This document shows, piece by piece, positions 7,885 to 15,640 of a stretch of DNA of 39,998 bases. The notes under the pieces were generated by a model. It was given only the letters and a program-made list of their open reading frames with translations. It was not told the DNA's origin and searched no databases. Origin of the DNA: Streptomyces longispororuber (lineage in GTDB: Bacteria; Actinomycetota; Actinomycetes; Streptomycetales; Streptomycetaceae); the NCBI RefSeq assembly GCF_014656095.1, contig NZ_BNBT01000070.1, positions 1 to 39,998 of the forward strand, written 5' to 3'. The translations under genes and the position numbers were made by a program. Every line of letters starts with the position of its first letter. The first letter of the stretch is position 1.

Positions 7885-9022
7885 AGGCCAGGGCCGCCGT
7901 GGCCGCCCGTGTCGTCGAGGCGATCGTCGCCGAGCCCACCACGCGCGTGCCGTCGTACAGGACGATCGCCTGGCCGGGGGCGACCCCGCGGACCGCCTCC
8001 GCGAAGGAGACGCGCAGTTCGCCGTCGACCAGCTCCGCCGTCACCGGGGTCTCGTCGCCGTGGGCGCGGAGCTGGGCCGTGTAGGCGCCCGGTCCGGAGG
8101 GGGCGGCGCCGCACCAGCGGGGCTTGACGGCGGTCAGGGCCGTCACGTCGAGGGAGGCCGCCGGGCCCACGGTCACCGTGTTGTTCACGGGCGAGATGTC
8201 GAGGACGTAGCGCGGCTTGCCGTCGGGGGCGGGGGTGCCGATCCGCAGTCCCTTGCGCTGGCCGATGGTGAAGCCGTACGCGCCCTCGTGGGTGCCGACG
8301 ACCTCGCCCGACTCGTCGACGATGTCCCCCTCCGCCTTGCCGAGGCGGGACGCCAGGAAGCCCTGGGTGTCGCCGTCGGCGATGAAGCAGATGTCGTGGG
8401 AGTCGGGCTTCTTGGCGACGGCGAGGCCGCGGCGCTCCGCCTCCGCGCGGATCTCGTCCTTCGTGGTCACCGTGTCGCCGAGCGGGAACATCGCGTGCGC
8501 GAGCTGACGGTCGTCCAGGACCCCGAGGACGTACGACTGGTCCTTGGCCATGTCGGAGGCGCGGTGCAGCTCGCGGGTGCCGTCCTCGTTCACGATCACC
8601 TGGGCGTAGTGGCCGGTGCAGACCGCGTCGAAGCCGAGGGCGAGGGCCTTGTCGAGCAGCGCGGCGAACTTGATCTTCTCGTTGCAGCGCAGGCAGGGGT
8701 TGGGGGTGCGGCCCGCCTCGTACTCGGCGACGAAGTCCTCCACGACGTCCTCGCGGAAGCGCTCGGCGAGGTCCCAGACGTAGAAGGGGATGCCGATGAC
8801 GTCCGCGGCGCGGCGCGCGTCGCGGGAGTCCTCGATGGTGCAGCACCCGCGCGCGCCGGTGCGGAAGGACTGCGGGTTCGCCGAGAGCGCCAGGTGTACG
8901 CCGGTCACGTCGTGCCCGGCTTCGGCGGCGCGGGCGGCGGCGACGGCGGAGTCCACGCCGCCGGACATGGCGGCGAGGACACGGAGCGGGCGGCTGGTGC
9001 GCTGCGGGGTCTGCGAAGTCAT
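7883..9022 (-). CDS. mnmA: tRNA-specific 2-thiouridylase MnmA
   Basis: 379 residues. Puts sulfur on C2 of the wobble uridine (U34) of Lys, Glu and Gln tRNAs, using persulfide sulfur from a cysteine desulfurase. The PP-loop ATPase motif SGGVDS is at residues 20-25. The nucleophilic Cys lies in GRTPNPCLRCNEKIKF and the second catalytic Cys in PDSHDICFIADGDTQGF. The GHYAQV motif and the C-terminal beta-barrel with GVAPGQAIVLYDG are present. The ATG at 9022 is chosen because it precedes the first strand by a normal distance. The partner cysteine desulfurase lies 0.8 kb upstream on the same strand, separated by an oppositely oriented amidase gene. Confidence 0.97.
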   Translation of the reverse strand: MTSQTPQRTSRPLRVLAAMSGGVDSAVAAARAAEAGHDVTGVHLALSANPQSFRTGARGCCTIEDSRDARRAADVIGIPFYVWDLAERFREDVVEDFVAEYEAGRTPNPCLRCNEKIKFAALLDKALALGFDAVCTGHYAQVIVNEDGTRELHRASDMAKDQSYVLGVLDDRQLAHAMFPLGDTVTTKDEIRAEAERRGLAVAKKPDSHDICFIADGDTQGFLASRLGKAEGDIVDESGEVVGTHEGAYGFTIGQRKGLRIGTPAPDGKPRYVLDISPVNNTVTVGPAASLDVTALTAVKPRWCGAAPSGPGAYTAQLRAHGDETPVTAELVDGELRVSFAEAVRGVAPGQAIVLYDGTRVVGSATIASTTRAATAALA

Positions 9023-9082
9023 AGCCCTAACAGGGTACGGGGCCGCGGGAACCTCGGCCGGGGCGTATCCGTTGACGATCAC

Positions 9083-9799
9083 ATGGGGGACGTGAGCGGG
9101 AGTGACGACAGCGAGGCCGGGGCCCCGCGGCGGGGCCCTGGCCGGCGCGCGCTGCTGATCGGCGGCGCCGCGGCGGGCCTCGGCGTGGCCGTGCTGGCCC
9201 GCGACGAGCTGGGCCGCCTGTGGTGGCGGCTGCCCGGCACGGTCAAGAAGCGCACGGAGGGCGAGGTGGACGCCCCCGGAGCGCAGTGGACGGCCGCGTC
9301 GAGCGCGAACTGGCGGCGTGCGGACCGCCCCTCGGACTACGAGATAGACCGCGTGGTGATCCACGTGGTGCAGGGCGGGTACGCCACGGCCCTGAAGGTC
9401 TTCAAGGACCCCGGCCACGGCGCGGCGGCGCACTACGTGGTCCGCAAGGACGGTCACGTCGCGCAGATGATCCGCGAGCTGGACGTGGCCTACCACGCGG
9501 GCGACCGCTCCATGAACGAACGCAGCGTGGGCATCGAGCACGAGGGCTTCGTCGACCGCGAGGAGTCCTTCACCGACGCGATGTACGCCGCGTCGGCGCG
9601 GCTCACCGCGGGCGTCTGCGAGCGGTACGGCATCCCGGTGGACCGGGAGCACATCATCGGGCACGTGGAGGTGGAGGGCACGGACCACACGGACCCGGGG
9701 CCGCACTGGGACTGGGACCGCTATCTGCGTCTGGTGCGGACGTCCCGCGCGAGAGCCCGCGCGAACCCGCGCGCGTCCCCGGAGCCGGGGCGGACCTAG
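9083..9799 (+). CDS. N-acetylmuramoyl-L-alanine amidase (Amidase_2/PGRP fold), probably exported
   Basis: 238 residues. After a charged start, PGRRALLIGGAAAGLGVAVLA (around 19-39) is a hydrophobic segment behind paired arginines, so a Tat-type signal or N-terminal anchor is likely. The catalytic domain has zinc-ligand His in RVVIHVVQGGY, an AAHYVVRKDGHV strand, AYHAGDRSMNERSVGIEHEG, and the late HIIGHVEVEGTDHTDPGPHWDW motif carrying the other His ligand and the DPGPHWDW signature. It cleaves the bond between muramic acid and the stem peptide. It lies divergent from mnmA (60 bp between starts) and convergent with the cysteine desulfurase. The start is uncertain: neither the ATG at 9083 nor the GTG at 9092 has a good ribosome binding site. 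Confidence 0.88.
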   Translation: MGDVSGSDDSEAGAPRRGPGRRALLIGGAAAGLGVAVLARDELGRLWWRLPGTVKKRTEGEVDAPGAQWTAASSANWRRADRPSDYEIDRVVIHVVQGGYATALKVFKDPGHGAAAHYVVRKDGHVAQMIRELDVAYHAGDRSMNERSVGIEHEGFVDREESFTDAMYAASARLTAGVCERYGIPVDREHIIGHVEVEGTDHTDPGPHWDWDRYLRLVRTSRARARANPRASPEPGRT

Positions 9800-9858
9800 A
9801 CGGGGCCCGGGCGGGCCCGGACGGGGGCTGGGCCGGGAGCGGGGCCCGGGCGCCGGGT

Positions 9859-11028
9859 TCAGCTCAGCCCGGCCGACCGCGCTCTGGCCACCGCGGGACC
9901 GATCGCCGCGGCCACCGCGTCCACGTCCGCCTGCGTCGACGTATGGCCGAGCGAGAACCGCAGCGTGCCCCGGGCCAGGTCGGGGTCGGTGCCCGTGGCG
10001 AGCAGGACGTGGCTGGGCTGGGCCACGCCCGCGGTGCAGGCCGACCCGGTCGAGCACTCGATGCCCTGCGCGTCCAGGAGCAGAAGCAGCGAGTCGCCCT
10101 CGCAGCCGGGGAAGGTGAAGTGGGCGTTGGCGGGCAGGCGGCCCCCGGGGTCCGGGTCCCCGCCGAGGATCGCCTCGGGGACGGCGGCGCGGACGGCGGC
10201 GACCAGCTCGTCGCGGAGCGCCCCGACGTCGCGGGCGAACCGCTCGCGGCGCTCGGCGGCGAGCCGCCCGGCCACGGCGAAGGCGGCGACGGCGGGCACG
10301 TCGAGGGTGCCGGAGCGGACGTGGCGTTCCTGGCCGCCGCCGTGCAGCACGGGCACCGGGCTGTGGGCGCGGCCGAGCAGCAGCGCGCCGATGCCGTACG
10401 GGCCGCCGATCTTGTGGCCGGAGACGGTCATCGCGGCGAGCCCGGAGGTGCCGAAGTCGACGGGCACCTGCCCGAAGGCCTGCACGGCGTCGGCGTGCAG
10501 CGGCACGTCGAACTCGGCGCAGACGTCGGCGAGTTCGCGTACGGGCTGGAGGGTGCCGATCTCGTTGTTGGCCCACATGACGGTGGCGAGGGCGACACTG
10601 CCGGGGTCGCGGGCGACGGCCGCGCGCAGCGCGTCGGGGTGTACGCGGCCGTGCGCGTCGACGGGCAGGTACTCGACGGTGGCGCCCTCGTGCTCGCCGA
10701 GCCAGTCGACGGCGTCGAGGACGGCGTGGTGCTCGACGGGGCTGGCGAGGACCCGTACGCGGGCGGGGTCGGCGTCGCGGCGGGCCCAGTACAGGCCCTT
10801 CACCGCGAGGTTGTCGGCCTCGGTGCCGCCGGAGGTGAACACCACCTCGCTGGGGCGGGCGCCGAGCGCCTCGGCGAGGGTCTCGCGGGCCTCCTCGACG
10901 GTGCGCCGGGCCCGGCGGCCCGCCGCGTGCAACGAGGAGGCGTTGCCGGTGACGGCGAGCTGGGCGGTCATCGCCGCGATCGCCTCGGGGAGCATCGGCG
11001 TGGTCGCGGCGTGGTCGAGGTAGGCCAT
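9859..11028 (-). CDS. Cysteine desulfurase (NifS/IscS type)
   Basis: 389 residues, PLP-dependent fold-type I. It starts MAYLDHAATTPMLPEA, the classic family N-terminus. The PLP lysine is in TVSGHKIGGPYGIG and the PLP-ring Asp in HADAVQAFG. The catalytic Cys loop reads STGSACTAGVAQPSHVLLA. It converts cysteine to alanine and passes a persulfide to acceptors. With mnmA 0.8 kb downstream on the same strand, the likely acceptor is tRNA thiolation; Fe-S assembly is an alternative. A longer frame from 11094 exists but adds 22 residues absent from the family. Confidence 0.95.
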   Translation of the reverse strand: MAYLDHAATTPMLPEAIAAMTAQLAVTGNASSLHAAGRRARRTVEEARETLAEALGARPSEVVFTSGGTEADNLAVKGLYWARRDADPARVRVLASPVEHHAVLDAVDWLGEHEGATVEYLPVDAHGRVHPDALRAAVARDPGSVALATVMWANNEIGTLQPVRELADVCAEFDVPLHADAVQAFGQVPVDFGTSGLAAMTVSGHKIGGPYGIGALLLGRAHSPVPVLHGGGQERHVRSGTLDVPAVAAFAVAGRLAAERRERFARDVGALRDELVAAVRAAVPEAILGGDPDPGGRLPANAHFTFPGCEGDSLLLLLDAQGIECSTGSACTAGVAQPSHVLLATGTDPDLARGTLRFSLGHTSTQADVDAVAAAIGPAVARARSAGLS

Positions 11029-11128
11029 GGTGGGCACGATTCTACGAGCCGCCGCCGCACGGCCGGACCCCGCGGTGGCGCACTGGGCGCCCACCCGTGC
11101 CCCGGCCCCGGCGCGCCCTGCGGACCGA

Positions 11129-11458
11129 TCAGCCCGCGATGCTCCAGGACGCCGTGCCGTCCATGGCGATGAGCGCGGCGAGGAGCACGAGGTCGGCGAC
11201 GCCGAGGCCGAGGCCGAGCAGCGCGCGGCCGCGCCGGGCGGTGCCCCGCCGCAGCGCGACGCAGGCGAGGCCGATGGCGACGGGGCCGAGCACGAGGTTC
11301 AGGACGAGCAGGCCGAGCAGGCCGAGGACGAAGGAGGCGACGGCCATCCCGTCGGTGTCCCGGCGCCCGACCGGCCGCCGCGGGGCGGGCTCCGCGGACG
11401 GTTCGGTCCCGGGGGCCCCGGAGGTGCGCGCGGTCGGCTTCGCTGTGGTCAGGTGCAT
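11129..11458 (-). CDS. Small DUF4190-type membrane protein
   Basis: 109 residues. An N-terminal polar part (about 35 residues, Pro/Ala/Arg-rich) precedes MAVASFVLGLLGLLVLNLVLG and, after a short basic loop (ALRRGTARRGRALLG), LGLGVADLVLLAALIAM. This gives two transmembrane helices, the DUF4190 layout. Function is unknown. The ATG at 11458 has GGAG 7 nt upstream. A 50-residue membrane protein gene lies 111 bp upstream on the same strand, and both are divergent from a TetR regulator. Confidence 0.75.
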   Translation of the reverse strand: MHLTTAKPTARTSGAPGTEPSAEPAPRRPVGRRDTDGMAVASFVLGLLGLLVLNLVLGPVAIGLACVALRRGTARRGRALLGLGLGVADLVLLAALIAMDGTASWSIAG

Positions 11459-11569
11459 AGTGCGACTCCTCACAGTGAGGCGGACGTCGTACGGACGGAT
11501 CTCCGGCCGGAGCGCGTGGCGCGTCAGCCGCGCCGCGACACGTCGGCCCCGGCGCGACGGCCAGGGCCC

Positions 11570-11722
11570 TCAGCGGTGCCGCGCCCGGCGCTCCCGCACC
11601 GTGAACACCAGGAGCCACAGTCCGATGACCGTGGCCATGACGAACGTGACGGGCAGCGGGGCGTGCGCCACGGTGCCCATGGCGACGCCGAGCAGCAGCA
11701 GTGCGGCGACGAGGAACAGCAT
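11570..11722 (-). CDS. 50-residue membrane protein
   Basis: An ATG at 11722 opens a 50-codon frame starting MLFLVAALLLLGVAMGTV and ending VFTVRERRARHR. It has two hydrophobic helices (about 2-19 and 24-41) and a strongly basic tail, consistent with a small inner-membrane protein with a cytoplasmic C-terminus. AGAGG lies 9 nt upstream of the ATG. I recognise no family. Its neighbours are another small membrane protein downstream and a divergent TetR gene 190 bp upstream, with inverted repeats between. Confidence 0.65.
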   Translation of the reverse strand: MLFLVAALLLLGVAMGTVAHAPLPVTFVMATVIGLWLLVFTVRERRARHR

Positions 11723-11835
11723 GAGGGAACGCCTCTCTTTCGCCTCTCCGACTCTCTACTTCCCTAAGGCTGGACTCTCCTGGGACGGGACTCTCCTGGG
11801 ACTTTCCCGGGCCCTCTTCGGTGAACGCCTGGGGT

Positions 11836-11920
11836 GACAACTGTTCACTGACTCATGAGTCTACTCGCTGCGCGGCTTTCGAAACCGGGAGAACAGTTGT
11901 TGACTGCATGGCATGAGTCA
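11836..11920. promoter_or_regulatory. Candidate TetR operators between the regulator and the small membrane-protein genes
   Basis: ACAACTGTTC (11837-11846) recurs in inverted orientation as GAACAGTTGT (11891-11900). A perfect 12-bp palindrome GACTCATGAGTC lies at 11850-11861, and its half CATGAGTCA recurs at 11912-11920 over the TetR start codon. A TTGACT hexamer (11900-11905) could be a -35 element. The cluster of symmetric elements next to a TetR gene suggests autoregulation and control of the divergent genes. Confidence 0.45.
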
Positions 11921-12539
11921 CGTCCTCGGCAGCCGCCCGGTCGGCGTCCGGCAGGCCCAGAAGCAGAAGACCCGTCAGGCGCTCCTGGACGCCGCGCTGC
12001 GCCTCCTGGAGGAGCAGAGCCTGTCCAGCCTCGGCCTGCGTGAGGTCACCCGCGCCGTGGGCGTGGTCCCGACCGCCTTCTACCGGCACTTCCGCGACAC
12101 CGCCGAGCTGGGTGTGGCGCTCGTCGAGGAGGCGCTCGGCAGCCTGCACACGACGCTCGCCGCGATGCTGGCGGCCACCGGCGACGGCGAGGAACGCGTC
12201 GCGGGCACTGTCCAGTTGATCGCTTCCTACGTCCGCGCCTACCCGGCCCACGTCCGTTTCATCGCCCGCGAGCGCCACGGCGGCGTGAAGGCCGTGCGCG
12301 AGGCCATCGGCGGACAGCTCGCGCTGTTCGCGCGGGAGGTGGCGGACCGGTTCGCCACCGAGCCCCGGGCGGCGGGCTGGCGCGAGGAGGACCTGCTGAT
12401 GCTCGCGCGCACGTACGTGGACCACATGGTGATGACGGCCTCCGCGCTCCTGGAGACCGACGACGAGCAGCAGGTCACGAGCACGGCCCGCCACCAGCTC
12501 CGCCTGATCGGCCTCGGCCGCGACCACTGGCTCGACTGA
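11913..12539 (+). CDS. TetR/AcrR-family transcriptional regulator
   Basis: 208 residues. The N-terminal HTH (about 17-65: QKQKTRQALLDAALRLLEEQ, LREVTRAVGVVPTAFYRHF) is typical TetR, with the recognition-helix Phe-Tyr-Arg-His-Phe. The C-terminal ligand domain is all-helical, with several His/Arg residues (FIARERHGGVKAVREAI). The ligand is unknown. It is divergent from two small membrane-protein genes, with symmetric operator-like sequences between and over its start. It may form a unit with them rather than with the downstream hydrolase, which has its own 123-bp leader. Confidence 0.93.
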   Translation: MSHVLGSRPVGVRQAQKQKTRQALLDAALRLLEEQSLSSLGLREVTRAVGVVPTAFYRHFRDTAELGVALVEEALGSLHTTLAAMLAATGDGEERVAGTVQLIASYVRAYPAHVRFIARERHGGVKAVREAIGGQLALFAREVADRFATEPRAAGWREEDLLMLARTYVDHMVMTASALLETDDEQQVTSTARHQLRLIGLGRDHWLD

Positions 12540-12662
12540 CCACCACGGGCTCGACCTGCCCCTGCGGGCTCGACCGGCCGCCACCGGCCCGACCGACCGG
12601 ACCGGCCGGGCACCGAGTCCGCCCCTCGACGCCCGCGTAAGGGGCCACTAGCCTCAGCACCT

Positions 12663-13535
12663 ATGACGATCACGTACGCCGACTGGCACCTCGACCGGAC
12701 CTTCGCCTCCTCGGCCGGTGCCGTCCGCTGGTCCGCCCTCGGCCCCGAGGACGGGGACCCCGTCGTCCTCGTGCACGGCACGCCCTTCTCCTCGTACGTG
12801 TGGCGGGGCGTCGCCCGGGCGCTCGCGCGGGAGCGCCGCGTGTACGTGTGGGACCTGGCGGGGTACGGCGCCTCGGAGATGCGGGCGGGGCAGAACGTGT
12901 CCCTGGCCGCGCAGGGCCGCGTGTTCACCGAGCTGCTCGCCCACTGGGGCCTGGACCGGGACGTCCGCCCGGCCGTCGTCGCGCACGACTTCGGCGGCTG
13001 CGTCGCGCTCCGCGCCCATCTGCTGCACGGCGCCCGCTACGCGCGGCTCGCCCTCGTCGACGCGGTGGCGCTCGCGCCCTGGGGCACGGCCACGTTCCGG
13101 CACCTGGGCGCGCACGCCGAGGTGTTCGCGGAGCTGCCGCCCGCGCTGCACGAGGCGCTGGTGCGGGAGTACGTCTCCTCGGCGAGCCACCGCGGGCTGC
13201 ACCCGGACGTGCTCGACCGCCTGGTCGCGCCCTGGTGCACGGAGGCGGGCAGGCCCGCGTTCTACCGGCAGATGGCCCAGAACGACCAGCGGTTCACCGA
13301 CGAGATCCAGGGCCGGTACGGCGAGGTGGAGCCGCCCGTGCTCGTCTGCTGGGGCGCCGAGGACACCTGGCTCCCGCCCGGGCACGGGCACGAGCTGGCC
13401 GCGCTGCTGCCGGGCGCCGAGCTGCGCCTGATCGAGGGCGCGGGACATCTCGTACAGGAGGACGCCCCGGCGGAACTCACGGCTGAGCTCGGTCGTTTCC
13501 TCGGTGCGGGCCCCCTCGGAGCTCACCGGCGGTAG
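12663..13535 (+). CDS. Alpha/beta hydrolase with an aspartate nucleophile (haloalkane dehalogenase/epoxide hydrolase-like)
   Basis: 290 residues. HGTPFSSYVWR (from residue 38) matches the oxyanion segment HGNPTSSYLWR of haloalkane dehalogenases, and the nucleophile elbow is AHDFGG (Asp109), not Ser. The acid lies in LVCWGAEDTW and the base His in GAGHLVQEDAP, followed by an ordinary C-terminal helix. A helical cap lies in between (about 130-220). The two residues that bind halide in dehalogenases, Asn after HG and Trp after the nucleophile Asp, are Thr and Phe here. Dehalogenation is therefore doubtful, and epoxide or other ester-like hydrolysis via an Asp-ester is more likely. The 3' end overlaps the convergent WYL regulator gene by 13 bp. 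Confidence 0.9.
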   Translation: MTITYADWHLDRTFASSAGAVRWSALGPEDGDPVVLVHGTPFSSYVWRGVARALARERRVYVWDLAGYGASEMRAGQNVSLAAQGRVFTELLAHWGLDRDVRPAVVAHDFGGCVALRAHLLHGARYARLALVDAVALAPWGTATFRHLGAHAEVFAELPPALHEALVREYVSSASHRGLHPDVLDRLVAPWCTEAGRPAFYRQMAQNDQRFTDEIQGRYGEVEPPVLVCWGAEDTWLPPGHGHELAALLPGAELRLIEGAGHLVQEDAPAELTAELGRFLGAGPLGAHRR

Positions 13536-14491
13536 AGGTCGGTGACGGCCGCGGCGGCCCGCGCCAAGTCCTGGCGCACCTCGGGGGGCGAGACGACCTC
13601 CACGGAGTCGGCGAAGGGCAGCAGCGTGCGCGCGGCGCCCACCGCCTCCAGGCCGAGCAGCACGGTGACCCACTCCCCCGCGCCGTCGTCCTCGACCACC
13701 CGCAGCAGCGCGCCCGCGTGCAGGCGCAGGAAGAGGTCGTAGCGTGCGCGGCGCACCCGCGCCGTCACCTCCACGCCGCCCGCGCGCCGCTCGACCCGCC
13801 GCTTCAGGGCCTCCCAGACGTCGGCCAGCTCCACCCCCGCGCGGCGGCGCACCGGCTCCTCCAGGAGGTCCGCCGCGTGCATCCGGTCGGCGCGGAAGAG
13901 CGCGGGCACCCCGCGCCGGTCGGCGACCAGGTACCAGACGCCCGCCTTGGACACCAGGCCGTACGGGTCCAGGGTGTACGTCCGCGGCGCGCCGCCGCCG
14001 CTGTGCCGGTAGCGCACGCGCAGCCGCCGGTCGGCGAAGACGGCCTCCTGGAGCGTGCCGAGGTGGTCCACGGGCAGCCCGGCGCCCGGCCCGCGCGCCC
14101 AGCGTTCGGCGTCCACGAGGATGCGGCGGCTCGTCAGCTCCGCGGCGGGCCGGTGCGGTTCGGGCAGCGCCGCCATCACCTTCCGCAGGGCCGAGCCGAG
14201 CGCCGCGTCGAGGCCGAGCGCGGCGTGCGCGCCCTGCGCGGCGAGCAGGAACAGCGCCCGGGACTCGTCGGCCGTCAGGCCCGTCACGTCCGTGCGGTAG
14301 CCGGGCAGCAGCGCGATCCCGCCGTGCCGGCCGCGCTCGGCGTACACCGGGACACCGGACGCGGACAGCGCCTCCACGTCCCGGTAGATGGTGCGCACCG
14401 ACACCTCAAGACGCTCCGCGAGCTCGTGCGCGGGCACCCGGCCCCGGGTCTGGAGCAGCAGCAGGATGGAGAGCAGCCGGTCGGACTTCAC
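13523..14491 (-). CDS. YafY-type HTH plus WYL-domain regulator
   Basis: 322 residues. The N-terminal DeoR-like winged helix (KSDRLLSILLLLQTRGRVPAHEL, LEVSVRTIYRDVEALSASG) is followed by a WYL domain (about 145-225, YGLVSKAGVWYLVADRRG) and a WCX C-terminal segment. WYL domains sense small ligands or nucleic acids. I chose the GTG at 14491 because relatives start with (M/V)KSDRLL. No good ribosome binding site is present and a leaderless start is possible. Divergent from the LysR gene (158 bp between) and convergent with the alpha/beta hydrolase, which could be its target. Confidence 0.88.
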   Translation of the reverse strand: MKSDRLLSILLLLQTRGRVPAHELAERLEVSVRTIYRDVEALSASGVPVYAERGRHGGIALLPGYRTDVTGLTADESRALFLLAAQGAHAALGLDAALGSALRKVMAALPEPHRPAAELTSRRILVDAERWARGPGAGLPVDHLGTLQEAVFADRRLRVRYRHSGGGAPRTYTLDPYGLVSKAGVWYLVADRRGVPALFRADRMHAADLLEEPVRRRAGVELADVWEALKRRVERRAGGVEVTARVRRARYDLFLRLHAGALLRVVEDDGAGEWVTVLLGLEAVGAARTLLPFADSVEVVSPPEVRQDLARAAAAVTDLYRR

Positions 14492-14637
14492 AGGCACAAG
14501 GATCACGCAACCGCCCGCGGGCTCCCCCGGCCCCCCGGGCTCCGCCCTCACCCCCGGACCCTCCCCGACCCCCGGGCACCCCGCGCCCCATCCAGAAGCG
14601 ACGGGAAACCCTCCTGCCCCCCTTCCCAAATTCTGCT

Positions 14638-14650
14638 TATGATTCGGGCG
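14638..14650 (+). promoter_or_regulatory. Extended -10 element for a leaderless LysR transcript
   Basis: TATGAT at 14638-14643 is one base from the consensus -10 hexamer. The LysR GTG lies 7 nt past its end, exactly where transcription would begin. No ribosome binding site precedes the GTG, so the mRNA is probably leaderless. The -35 region (around 14615-14620) shows no clear match. Confidence 0.45.
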
Positions 14651-15555
14651 TGTTCGACTCCCGGCACATCAGGTCCTTCCACGAAGTGGTCCGCACCGGC
14701 TCGTACTCGGCGGCGGCGCGGTCGCTGGGGTACACGCAGCCCGCGATCACCCAGCAGATGAAGGCGCTCGAACGGTCCGTGGGCACCGTCCTGTTCACCC
14801 GCGTCGGCCGCCGCATGCGGCTGACCGAGGCCGGTGAGGCGCTGTCCCGGCACGCCGGGGTGATCCTCGGCAACATCGACGCCGCGCAGCAGCAGATGAA
14901 CGCGATCACCCGGCTGCGCACCGGCCGGGTGCGGCTGTGCGCGTTCCCGAGCGCCACCGCCACGCTGATACCGGAGGCCCTCGCCCGGCTCGCCCGCAGC
15001 CACCGCGGCATCCGCGTCGAGCTCCAGGAGTACGAGCCGCCGGAGTCGCTGCAGCGCCTCGTCCACGGGGACGCCGACATCACGCTGGCCTTCACCTATC
15101 CCGGGCTGCGCGAGGACGTGCCCGACGAGGTGGTCGAGGTGCCGCTGATGGAGGACCAGTTGACGGTCCTCATGCCCACCGGGCACCCGATGGCGCGGCG
15201 CCGCTCGGTCCGGCTCGCCGACCTGTCCGAGGAGCGCTGGATCGCCGGGTGCCTGCGCTGCCGGGCCAACTTCCTGCACGAGTGCGCCGAGCAGGGCTTC
15301 GCGCCCGACATCGCCTTCACCACCGACGACAACCTGGTCATCCAGAGCCTGGTCTCCGAGGGCCTCGGCATCGCCATGATGCCGGGCCTCGTCCTGAACT
15401 TCCTGTGCCACCGCTCCGTCACCGGCCGCCCGCTGGACCCGGCGTCACGGCGCCAGGTGTCCGCGTACGTGCTGCGCGAGCACCTGCGGATTCCGGCCAC
15501 GGCGCTCGTCCTGGACGAGCTGAAGGCGGTCGCGGCGAACCGCGTGGGCTGCTGA
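14650..15555 (+). CDS. LysR-family transcriptional regulator
   Basis: 301 residues. The N-terminal LysR HTH is complete (FDSRHIRSFHEVVRTGSYSA, ARSLGYTQPAITQQMKALER) with the following linker helix. The substrate domain begins at VRLCAFPSATATLIPEAL and includes GLGIAMMPGLVLNF. A Cys-x-x-Cys pair (GCLRCRANFLHECAEQ) in the effector domain is unusual and may respond to thiols or redox. It is co-oriented with a cysteine dioxygenase and a YeiH-type exporter starting 85 bp downstream, the natural targets. In E. coli the LysR protein YeiE sits beside yeiH, a parallel arrangement. Confidence 0.93.
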   Translation: MFDSRHIRSFHEVVRTGSYSAAARSLGYTQPAITQQMKALERSVGTVLFTRVGRRMRLTEAGEALSRHAGVILGNIDAAQQQMNAITRLRTGRVRLCAFPSATATLIPEALARLARSHRGIRVELQEYEPPESLQRLVHGDADITLAFTYPGLREDVPDEVVEVPLMEDQLTVLMPTGHPMARRRSVRLADLSEERWIAGCLRCRANFLHECAEQGFAPDIAFTTDDNLVIQSLVSEGLGIAMMPGLVLNFLCHRSVTGRPLDPASRRQVSAYVLREHLRIPATALVLDELKAVAANRVGC

Positions 15556-15572
15556 CACCCTCCGACCCATAA

Positions 15573-15587
15573 GCACCTCTTGGGTGC
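15573..15587 (+). promoter_or_regulatory. Inverted repeat GCACC-N5-GGTGC ahead of cysteine dioxygenase
   Basis: Arms at 15573-15577 and 15583-15587, in the 85-bp gap between the LysR stop and the dioxygenase start. It may be a LysR operator or a weak terminator. A TTGGAC hexamer (15605-15610) follows and could be a -35 element. Confidence 0.35.
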
Positions 15588-15640
15588 GGGCGAAGAAACT
15601 GTCGTTGGACGTGATGGATGGTGCGGGCGACGCTGCCCGT

